Below are positions 1 through 8,513 of a stretch of 64,000 nt of DNA, piece after piece (position 1 is the stretch's first letter; each line of letters begins with the position of its first letter). Source of the DNA: Bacillota bacterium (GTDB lineage Bacteria; Bacillota; Clostridia; Lachnospirales; Lachnospiraceae); NCBI GenBank assembly GCA_023410575.1, contig JAEYPP010000018.1, positions 45,918-109,917 of the forward strand, given 5' to 3'. Under the pieces are notes generated by a model. That model was not told the DNA's origin. It made no database searches and saw only the letters and a program-made list of their open reading frames with translations. The translations under genes were made by a program, and so were the position numbers.

Positions 1-9
1 TGTAAACAT
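1..9 (-). CDS. hisF: HisF start (partial)
   Basis: Only the first three codons, Met-Phe-Thr, lie in the window on the minus strand. They are preceded by a good Shine-Dalgarno (GAGAAAGGATG) and sit just after the hisH stop. MFT is how many HisF proteins begin, and hisF commonly follows hisH, so this is probably the cyclase subunit of imidazole glycerol phosphate synthase. The call rests on context more than on sequence. Confidence 0.6.
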
Positions 10-33
10 AAATTACACATCCTTTCTCTCTTT

Positions 34-639
34 TTAAAGATTAGCAAAATTCTTTAATATTGCAAGCCCTACATCACCACTTTTTTCTGGATGAAACTGA
101 CATGCAAATACGTTTTCATGTTCAATGGATGCGTCAATCAAAGTACTATACTCACAAGTTGCTGCAACATCTTCACGATTTGTTGCTCTAGAATAATAAG
201 AATGAACAAAATACACATATGATTGCTGTGGTATATTAGCATATAACTTTGCTCCTGGTTGAATCGTTAACGAGTTCCAACCAATCTGAGGAATCTTAAG
301 TCCTTCCTTATCTGGTATTCTTAATATTTTTCCTGGTAATATACTTAATCCTTCCACTTCTGGATTTTCATCACTGCCCTCAAACAATAACTGTTGACCT
401 AAGCAAATTCCCAAAAAAGGTTTTCCACTTGCTGCAACATCTTTCACTGTTTTTACTAAATTATAGCTATTAAGTTTCTTCATTGCTTCACCAAAAGCTC
501 CTACGCCAGGTAATATAACCTTGTCTGCATTCTGAATTATTTTTTCATCTCTTGTTATTATAGCTTCTTCACCTATAAAATTTAATGCTTTTTGAACGCT
601 TCTTAAATTACCCGCATCATAGTCAATAATCGCAATCAT
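34..639 (-). CDS. hisH: Imidazole glycerol phosphate synthase, glutaminase subunit HisH
   Basis: Cytoplasmic glutaminase of histidine biosynthesis. It releases ammonia from glutamine and passes it to HisF, which makes imidazole glycerol phosphate and AICAR from PRFAR. The 201 residues are the usual family length. The class I amidotransferase triad is visible: Cys79 in GICLGQQ, and His183 with Glu185 in FHPEKSG. The N-terminus (MIAIIDYDAGNL) and the PGVGAFG motif are typical. The start has a GGGAGG ribosome site. The hisF start follows within about 25 bases, so the two are co-transcribed; the rest of the his operon lies beyond the left edge. Confidence 0.97.
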   Translation of the reverse strand: MIAIIDYDAGNLRSVQKALNFIGEEAIITRDEKIIQNADKVILPGVGAFGEAMKKLNSYNLVKTVKDVAASGKPFLGICLGQQLLFEGSDENPEVEGLSILPGKILRIPDKEGLKIPQIGWNSLTIQPGAKLYANIPQQSYVYFVHSYYSRATNREDVAATCEYSTLIDASIEHENVFACQFHPEKSGDVGLAILKNFANL

Positions 640-703
640 ATTATTCCTCCCTATACTATAAACTTCTTATTAAGATTCAGGTGTCAAAGTACTTTCCATA
701 ATT

Positions 704-811
704 TCATTCGTCATTTTACACATAGAAAAACTTTCTATGAATGTGATGACAAACATAATTTAGGAGCATACTGTTATGAAGTCGTCGGTACTTTGGGCCT
801 GTATTTTAGGC
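704..811. repeat. Dispersed 108-bp structured repeat, copy 1
   Basis: This 108-base stretch matches 25519-25626 closely, including an almost identical 3' half from ATAATTTAGGAGCA to the GCCTGTATTWTAGGC hairpin. The middle differs between copies but keeps a CATA...TATG hairpin in both (CATAGAAA/TTTCTATG here), between conserved GTCAT and ATGAC arms. ATGAAGTCG pairs with CGACTTCAT just outside the shared block. Copy 1 is also enclosed by a 10-bp inverted repeat, GATTCAGGTG (674-683) and CACCTGAATC (836-845). It could be a small structured RNA or a MITE-like element; I do not recognise a family. Confidence 0.75.
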
Positions 812-853
812 GCGACTTCATTGTTAAAGACTATGCACCTGAATCATATACAC

Positions 854-882
854 AAAAGCTGATGCACATTGCATACATCAGC
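854..882 (-). terminator. Terminator of the zinc-ribbon membrane protein gene
   Basis: On the minus strand GCTGATG and CATCAGC form a hairpin followed by TTTTG, about 30 bases after the stop at 914. Confidence 0.6.
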
Positions 883-913
883 TCCATCACTATATATCAT
901 CCTTACTTTTATC

Positions 914-2854
914 TTAATTATCATCAGCGGAAACTATGGTACGATCGGAAAGTAGTTCATAAATTGCCTCGCTATATTTTATTTGATCATCATAAGATAG
1001 TAATACATTAGCTTCCTCTTCTGAAACATCAAAGGTCATATTTAATTTTTCTAAGATTTCACTACGAACATAGTCTAAATCAGACTCAATTCCTAGCAAT
1101 CCAGCAAGAGAATAATACTTATCATATCGTTCTAGCCCTTTTAATAGGGAATCTAAAGCTTCCGGATACCTTTTCATATTATAATAATTTTCATAAGAAT
1201 TCAACTGTTTGTTTACAAACATTACCGTCATAATCTTATCATAGATCTCAATATCCTCATCTTTGATTTCAATACCATATACGTTCTTATATGCCTCATT
1301 GTAATGCTGAATTTCAAAGTTATCCTTAGCATGCTTAATTGCTAAGGAATAAGTATACATACTTGTTCCAACTACAATAAGAACTGCTAATGCTGCAAAA
1401 AAAGCAAAAATTATGCCAGCTCCGACCTTATTAATTTTTCCATCATTCTCATCGATTTCGTCAATTAATTCCTGAATCTCTCGAGAACGTCGATCTTTTG
1501 CTTCTTTTTTTTCTTTTGCCTTTTTTTCTTTCTCTTGTTTCTTCTTCTTATTCTCTTCTTTTGCTTTTTGGGCATTCTCCGCTTTCGCAGCTTTTGTTAA
1601 TTCTTTCTTTTCCTTTTCTTCTTGCTCTTTGGCTTTCTTCTCTGCCTCTTTTTTTTCTTTCTCTTCGATTGCTTTTTGTACTAATTGTTCACGCTCTTCC
1701 TCGGTTCGCTCTTCTTTGATATTACCAAAAATACGAGAAAAAAATGCAACCTTTTTCTTTTTCGATTTCTGAGGAGATTGCTTCTCCTTATTCTCCTTGG
1801 CAGGAGGAGTATCGTTATTACCAATATCTGGTATCATACCCATTAAGTCATCACTAACAACTGATATATCTTCTATATCTTGTAATGAACTTACTGCACT
1901 TAGTGCATCAGAAAACACATCACCAATATCAGTATTACTTTTCCTCTCAAGTTCCTGTTCCGTACGATAATCATTACCTAACTGATCGCCATAATTCGTT
2001 ACATCTTCAATAGGTGGTAATTCTTCCGAATTACTTATTTCGTTAATCAGATCTAATATATCTCGATCATTATCGGATAAATCGTCCAAACTATTGTTCT
2101 CTTCTTCCTCTTCCCATTGATTTGACTTGGACAATTCGAAGTCTAATTCTTTCATTAGATTTACTGAAGTTTCTCCAACTGAGGATATGTCAACCGTTGG
2201 ATCAAATTCAGCTTCATTAAATATCAGCTCTTCGATGGAAGGCTCCGGTATTGCTAAATCCTCCATGATAGGCTCTTCCTTATGAAACTCCTCCATGAAA
2301 GGCTCCGGTATTACAAAATCCTCCATGATAGGCTCTTCCTTAGGAAACTCCTCCATGAAAGGCTCTGGTATTATAGAATCCTCCATGATTGAATCTTCAT
2401 CAGGTGACGCCTCTATGGATGGTTCTGGTATTGTTATATCCTCTATGGTGGGTTCTTTTGTAACAGCAATTTCTGGTAGAGTATCAATATCTGTTTCCAA
2501 TGTCGTTTTCTTATGATCACCATCTGAGGTTGTATCTGCAATTGCTTGATTGAATAACCCATTAAGGAAATCCATATCAGAATCATCATCAGATTTGCTA
2601 AATATATTGTAATCACTTGGAACCCCATCTATGATGTCATCACTCATATTTTTTCTTTTTTCTTCCTTATGTTCTTGTCTTGCTTTTAACACTTTTCTAT
2701 TCACATTCTTACTGTTATCATCAGAAGATGTCACTGAACTAAGCAGAAGATCCAAATAGGATTCATCTGCCTTACTCTTTACTTTTGAATAACAAGTCTC
2801 GCAGTATTGTGTACCATCACGTATATTAGCCTTGCATAAGATACACTGAGCCAT
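914..2854 (-). CDS. Zinc-ribbon, repeat-rich single-pass membrane protein
   Basis: I do not recognise a named family. The 646 residues divide clearly. The N-terminal zinc ribbon has Cys4, Cys7, Cys18 and Cys21 (CxxC-x10-CxxC). A long acidic, low-complexity part follows, with 20-residue tandem repeats built on IPEPFMEEF and KEEPIMED. Next is a very basic Lys/Glu-rich segment, probably helical or coiled coil. One transmembrane helix lies at about 478-506, followed by a C-terminal domain of about 140 residues. The likely topology is zinc ribbon and charged region inside, C-terminal domain outside. The layout suggests a scaffold or envelope-associated protein; function is unknown. It has its own terminator and a normal ribosome site. 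Confidence 0.85.
   Translation of the reverse strand: MAQCILCKANIRDGTQYCETCYSKVKSKADESYLDLLLSSVTSSDDNSKNVNRKVLKARQEHKEEKRKNMSDDIIDGVPSDYNIFSKSDDDSDMDFLNGLFNQAIADTTSDGDHKKTTLETDIDTLPEIAVTKEPTIEDITIPEPSIEASPDEDSIMEDSIIPEPFMEEFPKEEPIMEDFVIPEPFMEEFHKEEPIMEDLAIPEPSIEELIFNEAEFDPTVDISSVGETSVNLMKELDFELSKSNQWEEEEENNSLDDLSDNDRDILDLINEISNSEELPPIEDVTNYGDQLGNDYRTEQELERKSNTDIGDVFSDALSAVSSLQDIEDISVVSDDLMGMIPDIGNNDTPPAKENKEKQSPQKSKKKKVAFFSRIFGNIKEERTEEEREQLVQKAIEEKEKKEAEKKAKEQEEKEKKELTKAAKAENAQKAKEENKKKKQEKEKKAKEKKEAKDRRSREIQELIDEIDENDGKINKVGAGIIFAFFAALAVLIVVGTSMYTYSLAIKHAKDNFEIQHYNEAYKNVYGIEIKDEDIEIYDKIMTVMFVNKQLNSYENYYNMKRYPEALDSLLKGLERYDKYYSLAGLLGIESDLDYVRSEILEKLNMTFDVSEEEANVLLSYDDQIKYSEAIYELLSDRTIVSADDN
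2231..2460 (-). repeat. 60-bp tandem repeat inside the zinc-ribbon protein gene
   Basis: Three to four units with a 60-base period, for example CTCCATGATAGGCTCTTCCT at 2261 and again at 2321. They encode 20-residue acidic repeats. The central units are nearly identical in DNA; the outer ones have drifted. Confidence 0.9.
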
Positions 2855-2895
2855 TCTTACACCTTCCTAACCTAGTAAATTATACGAATAAATCT

Positions 2896-3816
2896 TTATT
2901 TTACGCCGTTTTTACTATTTAATAACAAGAAATCCATTGTATTTACTAAAGAGCCAATCTCAGGCTTTGATAACTGTGCATCCGCGCCAACACTTTCACC
3001 TTTTCTTTTCATTTCATCATTCACAAGTGATGAAAAGATAACGACAGGGATGTGTTTTAATTCATTGTCGTCCTTAATTAACTTTGTAAGGTGATGTCCA
3101 TCCATTTGTGGCATCTCAATATCTGTTATTACACAGGCCACTTTTTCATAAATCGTTTTCTCTTGCCTATATTTCATCAGTAAATCCCACGCCTCTTGTC
3201 CATTCATTTTCATAGTAACATTGGTATATCCTGCCTTCACTAGACAGTCATGAAGCAAGTGACTAAGCATAGGAGAATCCTCTGCAACAATAATTGGCAA
3301 TTCGTTACGTTTTCGTTCTCCTAACCGATCGATATCCGAAACTTTCAAACTGGTTTCAGGACTAATATCGGCAACAATCTTCTCAAAATCAAGTATAATA
3401 ATTAATTTCTCTTCAAGTTTAATAATACCAGTAGCTACTGAAGTGCCAGACTGTGTCAATGTCTCTTCAGGTTTCGATATCTCTGACCAAAATACTCGAT
3501 GAATTCCGACAACTGTATTTACATGAAAACCTACATGTAAGTTATTAAAATTTGTCACTATGTACATATCATTCTCACAAATCTCTTTTTGTTGAATATG
3601 TAGTGACTTAGCTAAATCAATAATTGTAATAATTGTATCACGAGGCATAAAAATCCCCTCGATATAAGGATGTGCATTTGGTACTAAGGTTGGTTTTTGA
3701 TAAGGTAAAATTTCTCTAACTTTCGCTACATTGATTCCATATGAATTATTGCCCACTGTAAATTCAAGTATCTCTAATTCGTTGGTTCCGCTTTCTAGTA
3801 AAATATCATTCTTCAT
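2896..3816 (-). CDS. cheV: CheV-type chemotaxis adaptor (CheW + receiver)
   Basis: Couples chemoreceptors to the CheA kinase and tunes adaptation. The 306 residues carry an N-terminal CheW domain (about 13-150) and a C-terminal receiver (about 173-300). The receiver has acidic pocket residues Glu179/Asp180, phospho-acceptor Asp232 in TDIEMPQMDG, Ser262 and the conserved Lys284 in LSKPE. This order and length are those of CheV. No other chemotaxis gene is adjacent; a possible chemoreceptor tail remains at about 50.0 kb. The start follows a GGAGGTGG site and a strong promoter lies upstream. Confidence 0.93.
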   Translation of the reverse strand: MKNDILLESGTNELEILEFTVGNNSYGINVAKVREILPYQKPTLVPNAHPYIEGIFMPRDTIITIIDLAKSLHIQQKEICENDMYIVTNFNNLHVGFHVNTVVGIHRVFWSEISKPEETLTQSGTSVATGIIKLEEKLIIILDFEKIVADISPETSLKVSDIDRLGERKRNELPIIVAEDSPMLSHLLHDCLVKAGYTNVTMKMNGQEAWDLLMKYRQEKTIYEKVACVITDIEMPQMDGHHLTKLIKDDNELKHIPVVIFSSLVNDEMKRKGESVGADAQLSKPEIGSLVNTMDFLLLNSKNGVK

Positions 3817-3893
3817 TCAATCCACCTCCGTTAAAGATCCGATTACCAAGTTCTTTTCTATTTTGTATATAATAATATTACTATTCTCTCTAA

Positions 3894-3922
3894 ATTATAA
3901 TCTATTACGACAAATTATTCAA
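3894..3922 (-). promoter_or_regulatory. Sigma-A promoter of cheV
   Basis: TTGAAT (3917-3922), a 17-base spacer and TATAAT (3894-3899) on the minus strand, about 80 bases before the cheV start. Confidence 0.75.
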
Positions 3923-3999
3923 TCTATTTTGACGAATGGCGTGACTATTATTCTAACCAAATAAACTCATCGCAAAGGGAATCAATATAGTGTTCTTTT

Positions 4000-4569
4000 T
4001 CACTTGTTAAGACAATCGTCAATCCAATTTTTTTTTAGTTTTCGTAAGATTTTACGTAGTTCTATATGATTATCTTTATTCTCCTTTGTAAACAAATCTG
4101 CATGAAGTAATAACAATTCTTGCCCTTCCATAATTGCTTGAGCAATACTCAGCTTTTGTTCCATTCGTTTTGAGTATTGACTCACTTTACGTTGACTTGT
4201 TGGATTCAGTCCAACAAAATTCATTGCTTCTATGATGTCCTCACTCGTCGCTCGTTCATTCATACCTGCAATATACTTCAGATTTTTATAACCACTAAAT
4301 TCTTTTAAAAAACCGATTTTACTAACATAAACGCCAACATGCTCTGGTGTCTGGCCATATAAGCCCAAACGTTCCTCTCCATAATATATATCACCAGAAC
4401 AAGGCATTATTTCACCTGATAAAAGCTGCATAAACATTGTAACTGTTTTGCAGCTTTTTCCAATAACTCCAACGACTTTCCCTCGTTCAATAATAATATC
4501 CATCGCTGATAAATAACACGTACCTTCGTGATTTTTTGTTAATTTCTCTAATCGTATTGCATGATTCAT
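4000..4569 (-). CDS. Degenerate, frameshifted ABC ATPase
   Basis: An ABC-type ATP-binding protein of the BcrA-like exporter class, probably inactive. The Walker A region (34-44, GVIGKSCKTVT) lacks the normal GxxGxGKST spacing. The signature reads YSKRMEQKLS (132-141) in place of YSKGMKQRLG. The Walker B position reads LLLLHADLF (152-160), so the Asp-Glu pair is missing. The frame ends early at 4000. Skipping one base in the A9 run at 4028-4036 reads on as GLTIVLTSEKEHYIDSLCDE and stops at 3948, which is the family's missing C-terminal part. It could be a pseudogene, a product of slippage on A9, or a sequence error. An ATPase/permease pair lies upstream on the same strand. Confidence 0.7.
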   Translation of the reverse strand: MNHAIRLEKLTKNHEGTCYLSAMDIIIERGKVVGVIGKSCKTVTMFMQLLSGEIMPCSGDIYYGEERLGLYGQTPEHVGVYVSKIGFLKEFSGYKNLKYIAGMNERATSEDIIEAMNFVGLNPTSQRKVSQYSKRMEQKLSIAQAIMEGQELLLLHADLFTKENKDNHIELRKILRKLKKNWIDDCLNK

Positions 4570-4658
4570 AACTTTTATCCTTGTTGTTTATTAAAGTGTT
4601 TTAGTTTATCATGAATCATTTCTATATTCAATTAAAAAATATTGGTAAATGTATTGCC

Positions 4659-5465
4659 CTATAACGATAAATCCTTTCTACAAAAGACTCTAATACCAAT
4701 CACATATAAGATAATTCCTGCAACGAATAAAATAGTGGCACCAATATATCCTTGGCTCTGATTTGCAACAAGCGCACTTGTATCAAATAAGGTCATAGGT
4801 GTTAGATATTTAAAGAATTCTGCTTTATCTCCTGTCTGTGCGATCATCTTAATCATAATAAACGCAACACTTGCTCCAATCCCAACTCCATTCGCCATAC
4901 GAGATTCTTGAAAAATACATGTACTACAAAAGCACACACCACTTAAGAAAACGGTTAAGCATATTAAACCAACATTAAGTATTAAGAACTTTCCAATCTC
5001 TAATTTTCCTGGAAATGCCATCTGACTAACAATAATACACATTATAGTTGCATATATACAAATACATAGATTAGACAATAACATGACAAAAGCTTGCGTA
5101 CGAACAATTTTTCCTCGGCTATTAGGAGTAGCTAGTAAATAAGCCATCGATCCACGATCATTATAGCGTGACATTAATCGTGAAGCTAAAACAATAATCA
5201 GAATCAATGGAAAGATTACAAAGATTAAATCATATAGTATTTCAGATAAAAACTCGACTAATACGATACTAAAGTTACTCATACCAAATGCAGCAAATAC
5301 TTCTGGCATACTATCTGCCATTGCTTTAAGGCCACTTTCGGTCTTAGGATCCGGGTCATACATAGCAATAATGATTGCTCCATACATCGTCATTACTGCA
5401 AGTATAAACAAGATTATTTTGTAATTAGCTTTTAATTCTCTATGTAATAACGGTTTACTTAACAT
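4659..5465 (-). CDS. ABC-2 type exporter permease
   Basis: Membrane half of an ABC exporter: about six hydrophobic segments in 268 residues, with a GSMAYLLATPNSRGKIV loop typical of ABC-2 permeases. I chose the ATG at 5465 because GGAGGTG lies six bases before it; an upstream in-frame ATG at 5480 precedes that site. It overlaps the ATPase gene by 11 bases, so the two are translationally coupled. Substrate is unknown; neighbouring systems suggest drug, peptide or lipid export. Confidence 0.85.
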   Translation of the reverse strand: MLSKPLLHRELKANYKIILFILAVMTMYGAIIIAMYDPDPKTESGLKAMADSMPEVFAAFGMSNFSIVLVEFLSEILYDLIFVIFPLILIIVLASRLMSRYNDRGSMAYLLATPNSRGKIVRTQAFVMLLSNLCICIYATIMCIIVSQMAFPGKLEIGKFLILNVGLICLTVFLSGVCFCSTCIFQESRMANGVGIGASVAFIMIKMIAQTGDKAEFFKYLTPMTLFDTSALVANQSQGYIGATILFVAGIILYVIGIRVFCRKDLSL

Positions 5466-6354
5466 CCTGCTCACCTCCATAAAAATGCATAAACATTTCT
5501 TCTAAAGATTGACTCTTCACATTCAAATCTTTCACATTATACTTACTAATGTTATGAATAAACTCATTCACGTTCCCTTTTATGCCTATGGTAACCGTAT
5601 CATGATTAATTGCCTCTTCTAATATCTTATTCTCTCTTGCAAATAATGCTGCATTCTCTGCACTATCAAAGCGAACAATAAAGTTTCTCTTTTTACTACT
5701 CTTTAATTTAGCCATATCCTCAACTGCCATAATACGACCGTTCTTAATAATAACCGTTCGATCACACGTACGTTCCACTTCCTCAAAAATATGAGAAGAC
5801 ATCAGAATTGTGGTTCCGCGCTCTTTCTCCTTTATAATTAATTCTACAAATCTATTTTGCATCAGAGGATCTAATCCGGAGGTTGGTTCGTCCAATATGA
5901 CTTCTTTGGGATGATTCATAAAAGCACATACAATACCAATCTTTTGCTTCATCCCTTTTGACATCTTCTTGATTTTCCCTTTAGGGTCAAGCTCAAATAA
6001 TTCCATCAACTCTTTTGCATAAGACAAATCATGTAAGTTTTTCATACTCGCAATGAACTTAATAAAATCAATTCCAGTCATATCATCCATAAATGCGATT
6101 TCGCCTGGAAGATATCCTAGTGTTTCTTGTATCTTTGCTGCTTGAAGAAAACAATCCATTCCGTTGATTTTAACCTCACCCTGATCTGGGTGAATAAACC
6201 CCATAAGTTGACGAATGGTTGTTGTTTTTCCAGCGCCATTTGGTCCTAGAAAGCCCATAACTTCTCCTTTATTGACCGAAAAGCTAGCATCAAAAACACC
6301 TTTATTGTTTCCATAATCTTTAGTTATGTGATTGATTTCAAACACTTTTGCCAT
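5455..6354 (-). CDS. ABC exporter ATP-binding protein
   Basis: Cytoplasmic ATPase that powers the adjacent permease. Motifs are intact: Walker A GPNGAGKTTT (37-46), signature MSKGMKQK (131-138), and Walker B VILDEPTSGLDP (from about 152). The 299 residues include the C-terminal extension common in BcrA/CcmA-like exporters, ending in SLEEMFMHFYGG. First gene of a two-gene operon; the degenerate ATPase at 4000-4569 follows and may once have belonged to it. Confidence 0.92.
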   Translation of the reverse strand: MAKVFEINHITKDYGNNKGVFDASFSVNKGEVMGFLGPNGAGKTTTIRQLMGFIHPDQGEVKINGMDCFLQAAKIQETLGYLPGEIAFMDDMTGIDFIKFIASMKNLHDLSYAKELMELFELDPKGKIKKMSKGMKQKIGIVCAFMNHPKEVILDEPTSGLDPLMQNRFVELIIKEKERGTTILMSSHIFEEVERTCDRTVIIKNGRIMAVEDMAKLKSSKKRNFIVRFDSAENAALFARENKILEEAINHDTVTIGIKGNVNEFIHNISKYNVKDLNVKSQSLEEMFMHFYGGEQDVK

Positions 6355-6530
6355 TGAAACTCCTCCTTATAAGCGATTTTCTTAAATACTGCGATCCATT
6401 CCTCAAACTTACTCATCTAACCAAATTGGTTGACTATGCTGGTTAATTTTAAGTATACTTCATTGACTATTTTACGCAACCCCTCTCGAGATAATTTTAT
6501 AACAACACTCTACTTTTGTTTTGCATCGTT

Positions 6531-6565
6531 AAAAAGAGAACATGATTTTACCTCATGTTCTCTTT
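6531..6565 (-). terminator. Terminator of ribU
   Basis: Perfect 13-bp stem, AAAGAGAACATGA with TCATGTTCTCTTT, followed by a T-tract on the minus strand just after the ribU stop. Confidence 0.85.
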
Positions 6566-6598
6566 ACGATTACGATATCATATCTCAAACCTATTAAT

Positions 6599-7240
6599 TT
6601 AAATTATACCTCTCATTGCAAGTATCACAACGATACAGGTTGCCAAGACTGCTGAAGCACTTATCATAATGCCAAGATTATTCTTATTTTTCAATGATTT
6701 TGATTCAGGAATCAAGTGAGCTTTTCGTAGACCATAAACAATTGGTTTATAAACTAAAAGTGTTACCGTTGCATTGATTCCACCCTTTAACAAATTATAT
6801 GGTAAGAAATAAGGAATTAACATATCTGCAACCTGGGCTCTCGGGAAGCCCATGTAAATTGGTGTAATCAAGTAATTCCATAATAACATAATACAAGTCA
6901 TACTAATTACACCTGTAACTAATCCAATGACTGCACCTTTCATGGAATGCATTTTTTTATAAATCAAAGATGCAATACATACAAAGGAGCAAGTGGAGAT
7001 TATGTTCATCAAGCAACCAATCCAACCCGTATCACTAAGTGTAAACATTTCAATTAAAGCTGTTACAACCGAAATCGTGAGAGCTGTTAACGGTCCAAAA
7101 ATAAATCCACCTAATGCAATGATAATATCTGCTGGTCCATATTCCAGAAATAGAACAACTGGAATCCTAATAAATGTTACTAAATAGGCTAATGCGCATA
7201 GCATTGCTGTTGCTGTCATCTTTTTTACTTTTTCATTCAT
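6599..7240 (-). CDS. ribU: Riboflavin transporter RibU (ECF S component)
   Basis: Substrate-binding membrane subunit of an energy-coupling-factor vitamin transporter; it binds riboflavin and works with the EcfA/EcfA'/EcfT module encoded elsewhere. The 213 residues have about six membrane helices and the S-component features MTATAMLCALAYLV, EYGPADI and a GPLTALTIS loop. An FMN riboswitch and an attenuator lie directly upstream, which is strong independent support. It stands as a single gene between two exporter clusters, with its own promoter and terminator. Confidence 0.95.
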   Translation of the reverse strand: MNEKVKKMTATAMLCALAYLVTFIRIPVVLFLEYGPADIIIALGGFIFGPLTALTISVVTALIEMFTLSDTGWIGCLMNIISTCSFVCIASLIYKKMHSMKGAVIGLVTGVISMTCIMLLWNYLITPIYMGFPRAQVADMLIPYFLPYNLLKGGINATVTLLVYKPIVYGLRKAHLIPESKSLKNKNNLGIMISASAVLATCIVVILAMRGII

Positions 7241-7264
7241 AATGAAAACCTCCCTAAATTTTAA

Positions 7265-7301
7265 TAAAAAACACCTGAAAGAAATTCATGTCTTTCAGGT
7301 G
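7265..7301 (-). terminator. Attenuator of the FMN riboswitch
   Basis: CACCTGAAAGA (7272-7282) pairs with TCTTTCAGGTG (7291-7301) and is followed by a T-run on the minus strand, between the aptamer and the ribU start. This is the expected terminator of the expression platform. Confidence 0.85.
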
Positions 7302-7356
7302 CTAAAATTCAGGTGGATACGAGGTTATTAATCGTTATCACTAAAAACTTCAACAC

Positions 7357-7507
7357 GCCTTCTTCCATCCAGACTTTACTGTCGGTCTTGGAATTACACC
7401 AAGTCATACGCTTTCGCGTTCGCGGACTTTACCGCCGGTCGGGAATTCTAATAATTACGAGTAATAGTATACTATCTTGTCGTAATTTGTCACCCTGCCC
7501 TGAAGAC
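7357..7507 (-). promoter_or_regulatory. FMN riboswitch (RFN element)
   Basis: Read on the minus strand the conserved RFN blocks appear in order: CAGGGCAGGGTGA, TCCCGACCGGCGGTA, AGTCCGCGA, TTGGTGTAATTCC, AAGACCGACAGTAAAGTC and GGATGGAAGAAGG. The variable arm after the first block is long and AT-rich. FMN binding should favour the downstream terminator and shut off ribU when flavin is plentiful. Confidence 0.97.
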
Positions 7508-7531
7508 ATTCTTGATTCAGTTGTCAACAGT

Positions 7532-7560
7532 ATAATAACGCAACCTTCCAATTATGTCAA
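7532..7560 (-). promoter_or_regulatory. Sigma-A promoter of the riboswitch-ribU transcript
   Basis: TTGACA (7555-7560), 17-base spacer, TATTAT (7532-7537) on the minus strand, about 25 bases before the aptamer. Confidence 0.85.
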
Positions 7561-7604
7561 TATTTTTTTTCAAAAATTTAGCAATCACTTTATTAAGATA
7601 ATGA

Positions 7605-8513
7605 TTACATTGGAATTAACTCCATACACCAATGTACTGGGTTAAAATTACTAAGTATTTTTAACAAATAAGGCATACTCTCAGTAGAAACAAACGTACC
7701 ACTTAAAATAGTAAATATCGCTGTAATTGCTGAAGCACTAATGCTTGCTTGCGTATCATTTTTGCATATTGTACAAAGTAAGAAAGCAAAAAAGCTAGCT
7801 ATGAATGAGATCATTAAAATTATCTTTAAGCTAACGATAAAGGAAAGCCAAGTAGCATTTACAATACAAAGGAGTAGGTAACAAGCAACTACCTGTAGGA
7901 ATGTTATTGCAAAAATAAAGCACATGTTACCAAACTTATAACTAATCCTCGTAGTTGGAGCAAAGCAATATCTCGTAATGATTCCATGATTCCTATCTTT
8001 TATGTACATTCCACCATGAATGACTGACAAAACTAAAAAGAGTGACATTAAAAATGCTACCGATTGCTGCATTCGCATAAGTTCAGGGTTACGACTATCC
8101 AGTTTATTCACAACTTCCTTTGGTATTCCCTTCATAATCAAATCATAAAATTTGTCGTTTTCTTCTTGTGTCTTATTACTAATTATTGTTACATTTTCCT
8201 CATCAGAGTAATCAATCACATAATGATATGTTCCCATAAGTAAATCGGTATGATAACTTTGTATGTTAGCTACTTTAGCCTCAATCTTCTCCATGTGGTT
8301 TAGCTTAGAGCAAAACTCTTGCACATAGTTATTCTCATCGTAAGACACTACCTTACTGTCGATAACTCCAACACGATAACTATCTTCTTGAACTTGATTG
8401 ATTACAATGGTCAGTAAGCTAAGTAAAAATGGCATTATCAATAATATCATCCACTGTATCTTATGATGCATACTTCTTCTAAAATTATTTTTCATAACTA
8501 AACATATCCCCAT
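7605..8513 (-). CDS. ABC-2 type exporter permease
   Basis: 302-residue permease: one N-terminal membrane helix, a large extracellular domain (about 35-150), then five to six C-terminal helices. This is the architecture of ABC2_membrane_3/YhgE-like exporters. It overlaps the preceding permease by 29 bases; the ATG at 8513 follows GGGAGG nine bases away. Third gene of the PadR-linked operon (ATPase, permease, permease). Substrate unknown. Confidence 0.87.
   Translation of the reverse strand: MGICLVMKNNFRRSMHHKIQWMILLIMPFLLSLLTIVINQVQEDSYRVGVIDSKVVSYDENNYVQEFCSKLNHMEKIEAKVANIQSYHTDLLMGTYHYVIDYSDEENVTIISNKTQEENDKFYDLIMKGIPKEVVNKLDSRNPELMRMQQSVAFLMSLFLVLSVIHGGMYIKDRNHGIITRYCFAPTTRISYKFGNMCFIFAITFLQVVACYLLLCIVNATWLSFIVSLKIILMISFIASFFAFLLCTICKNDTQASISASAITAIFTILSGTFVSTESMPYLLKILSNFNPVHWCMELIPM

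Noticed and set aside
1498..1719. Plus-strand ORF rich in Leu, Phe and Ser
   Set aside because: It is the antisense of the Lys/Glu-rich segment of the minus-strand protein; no ribosome site.
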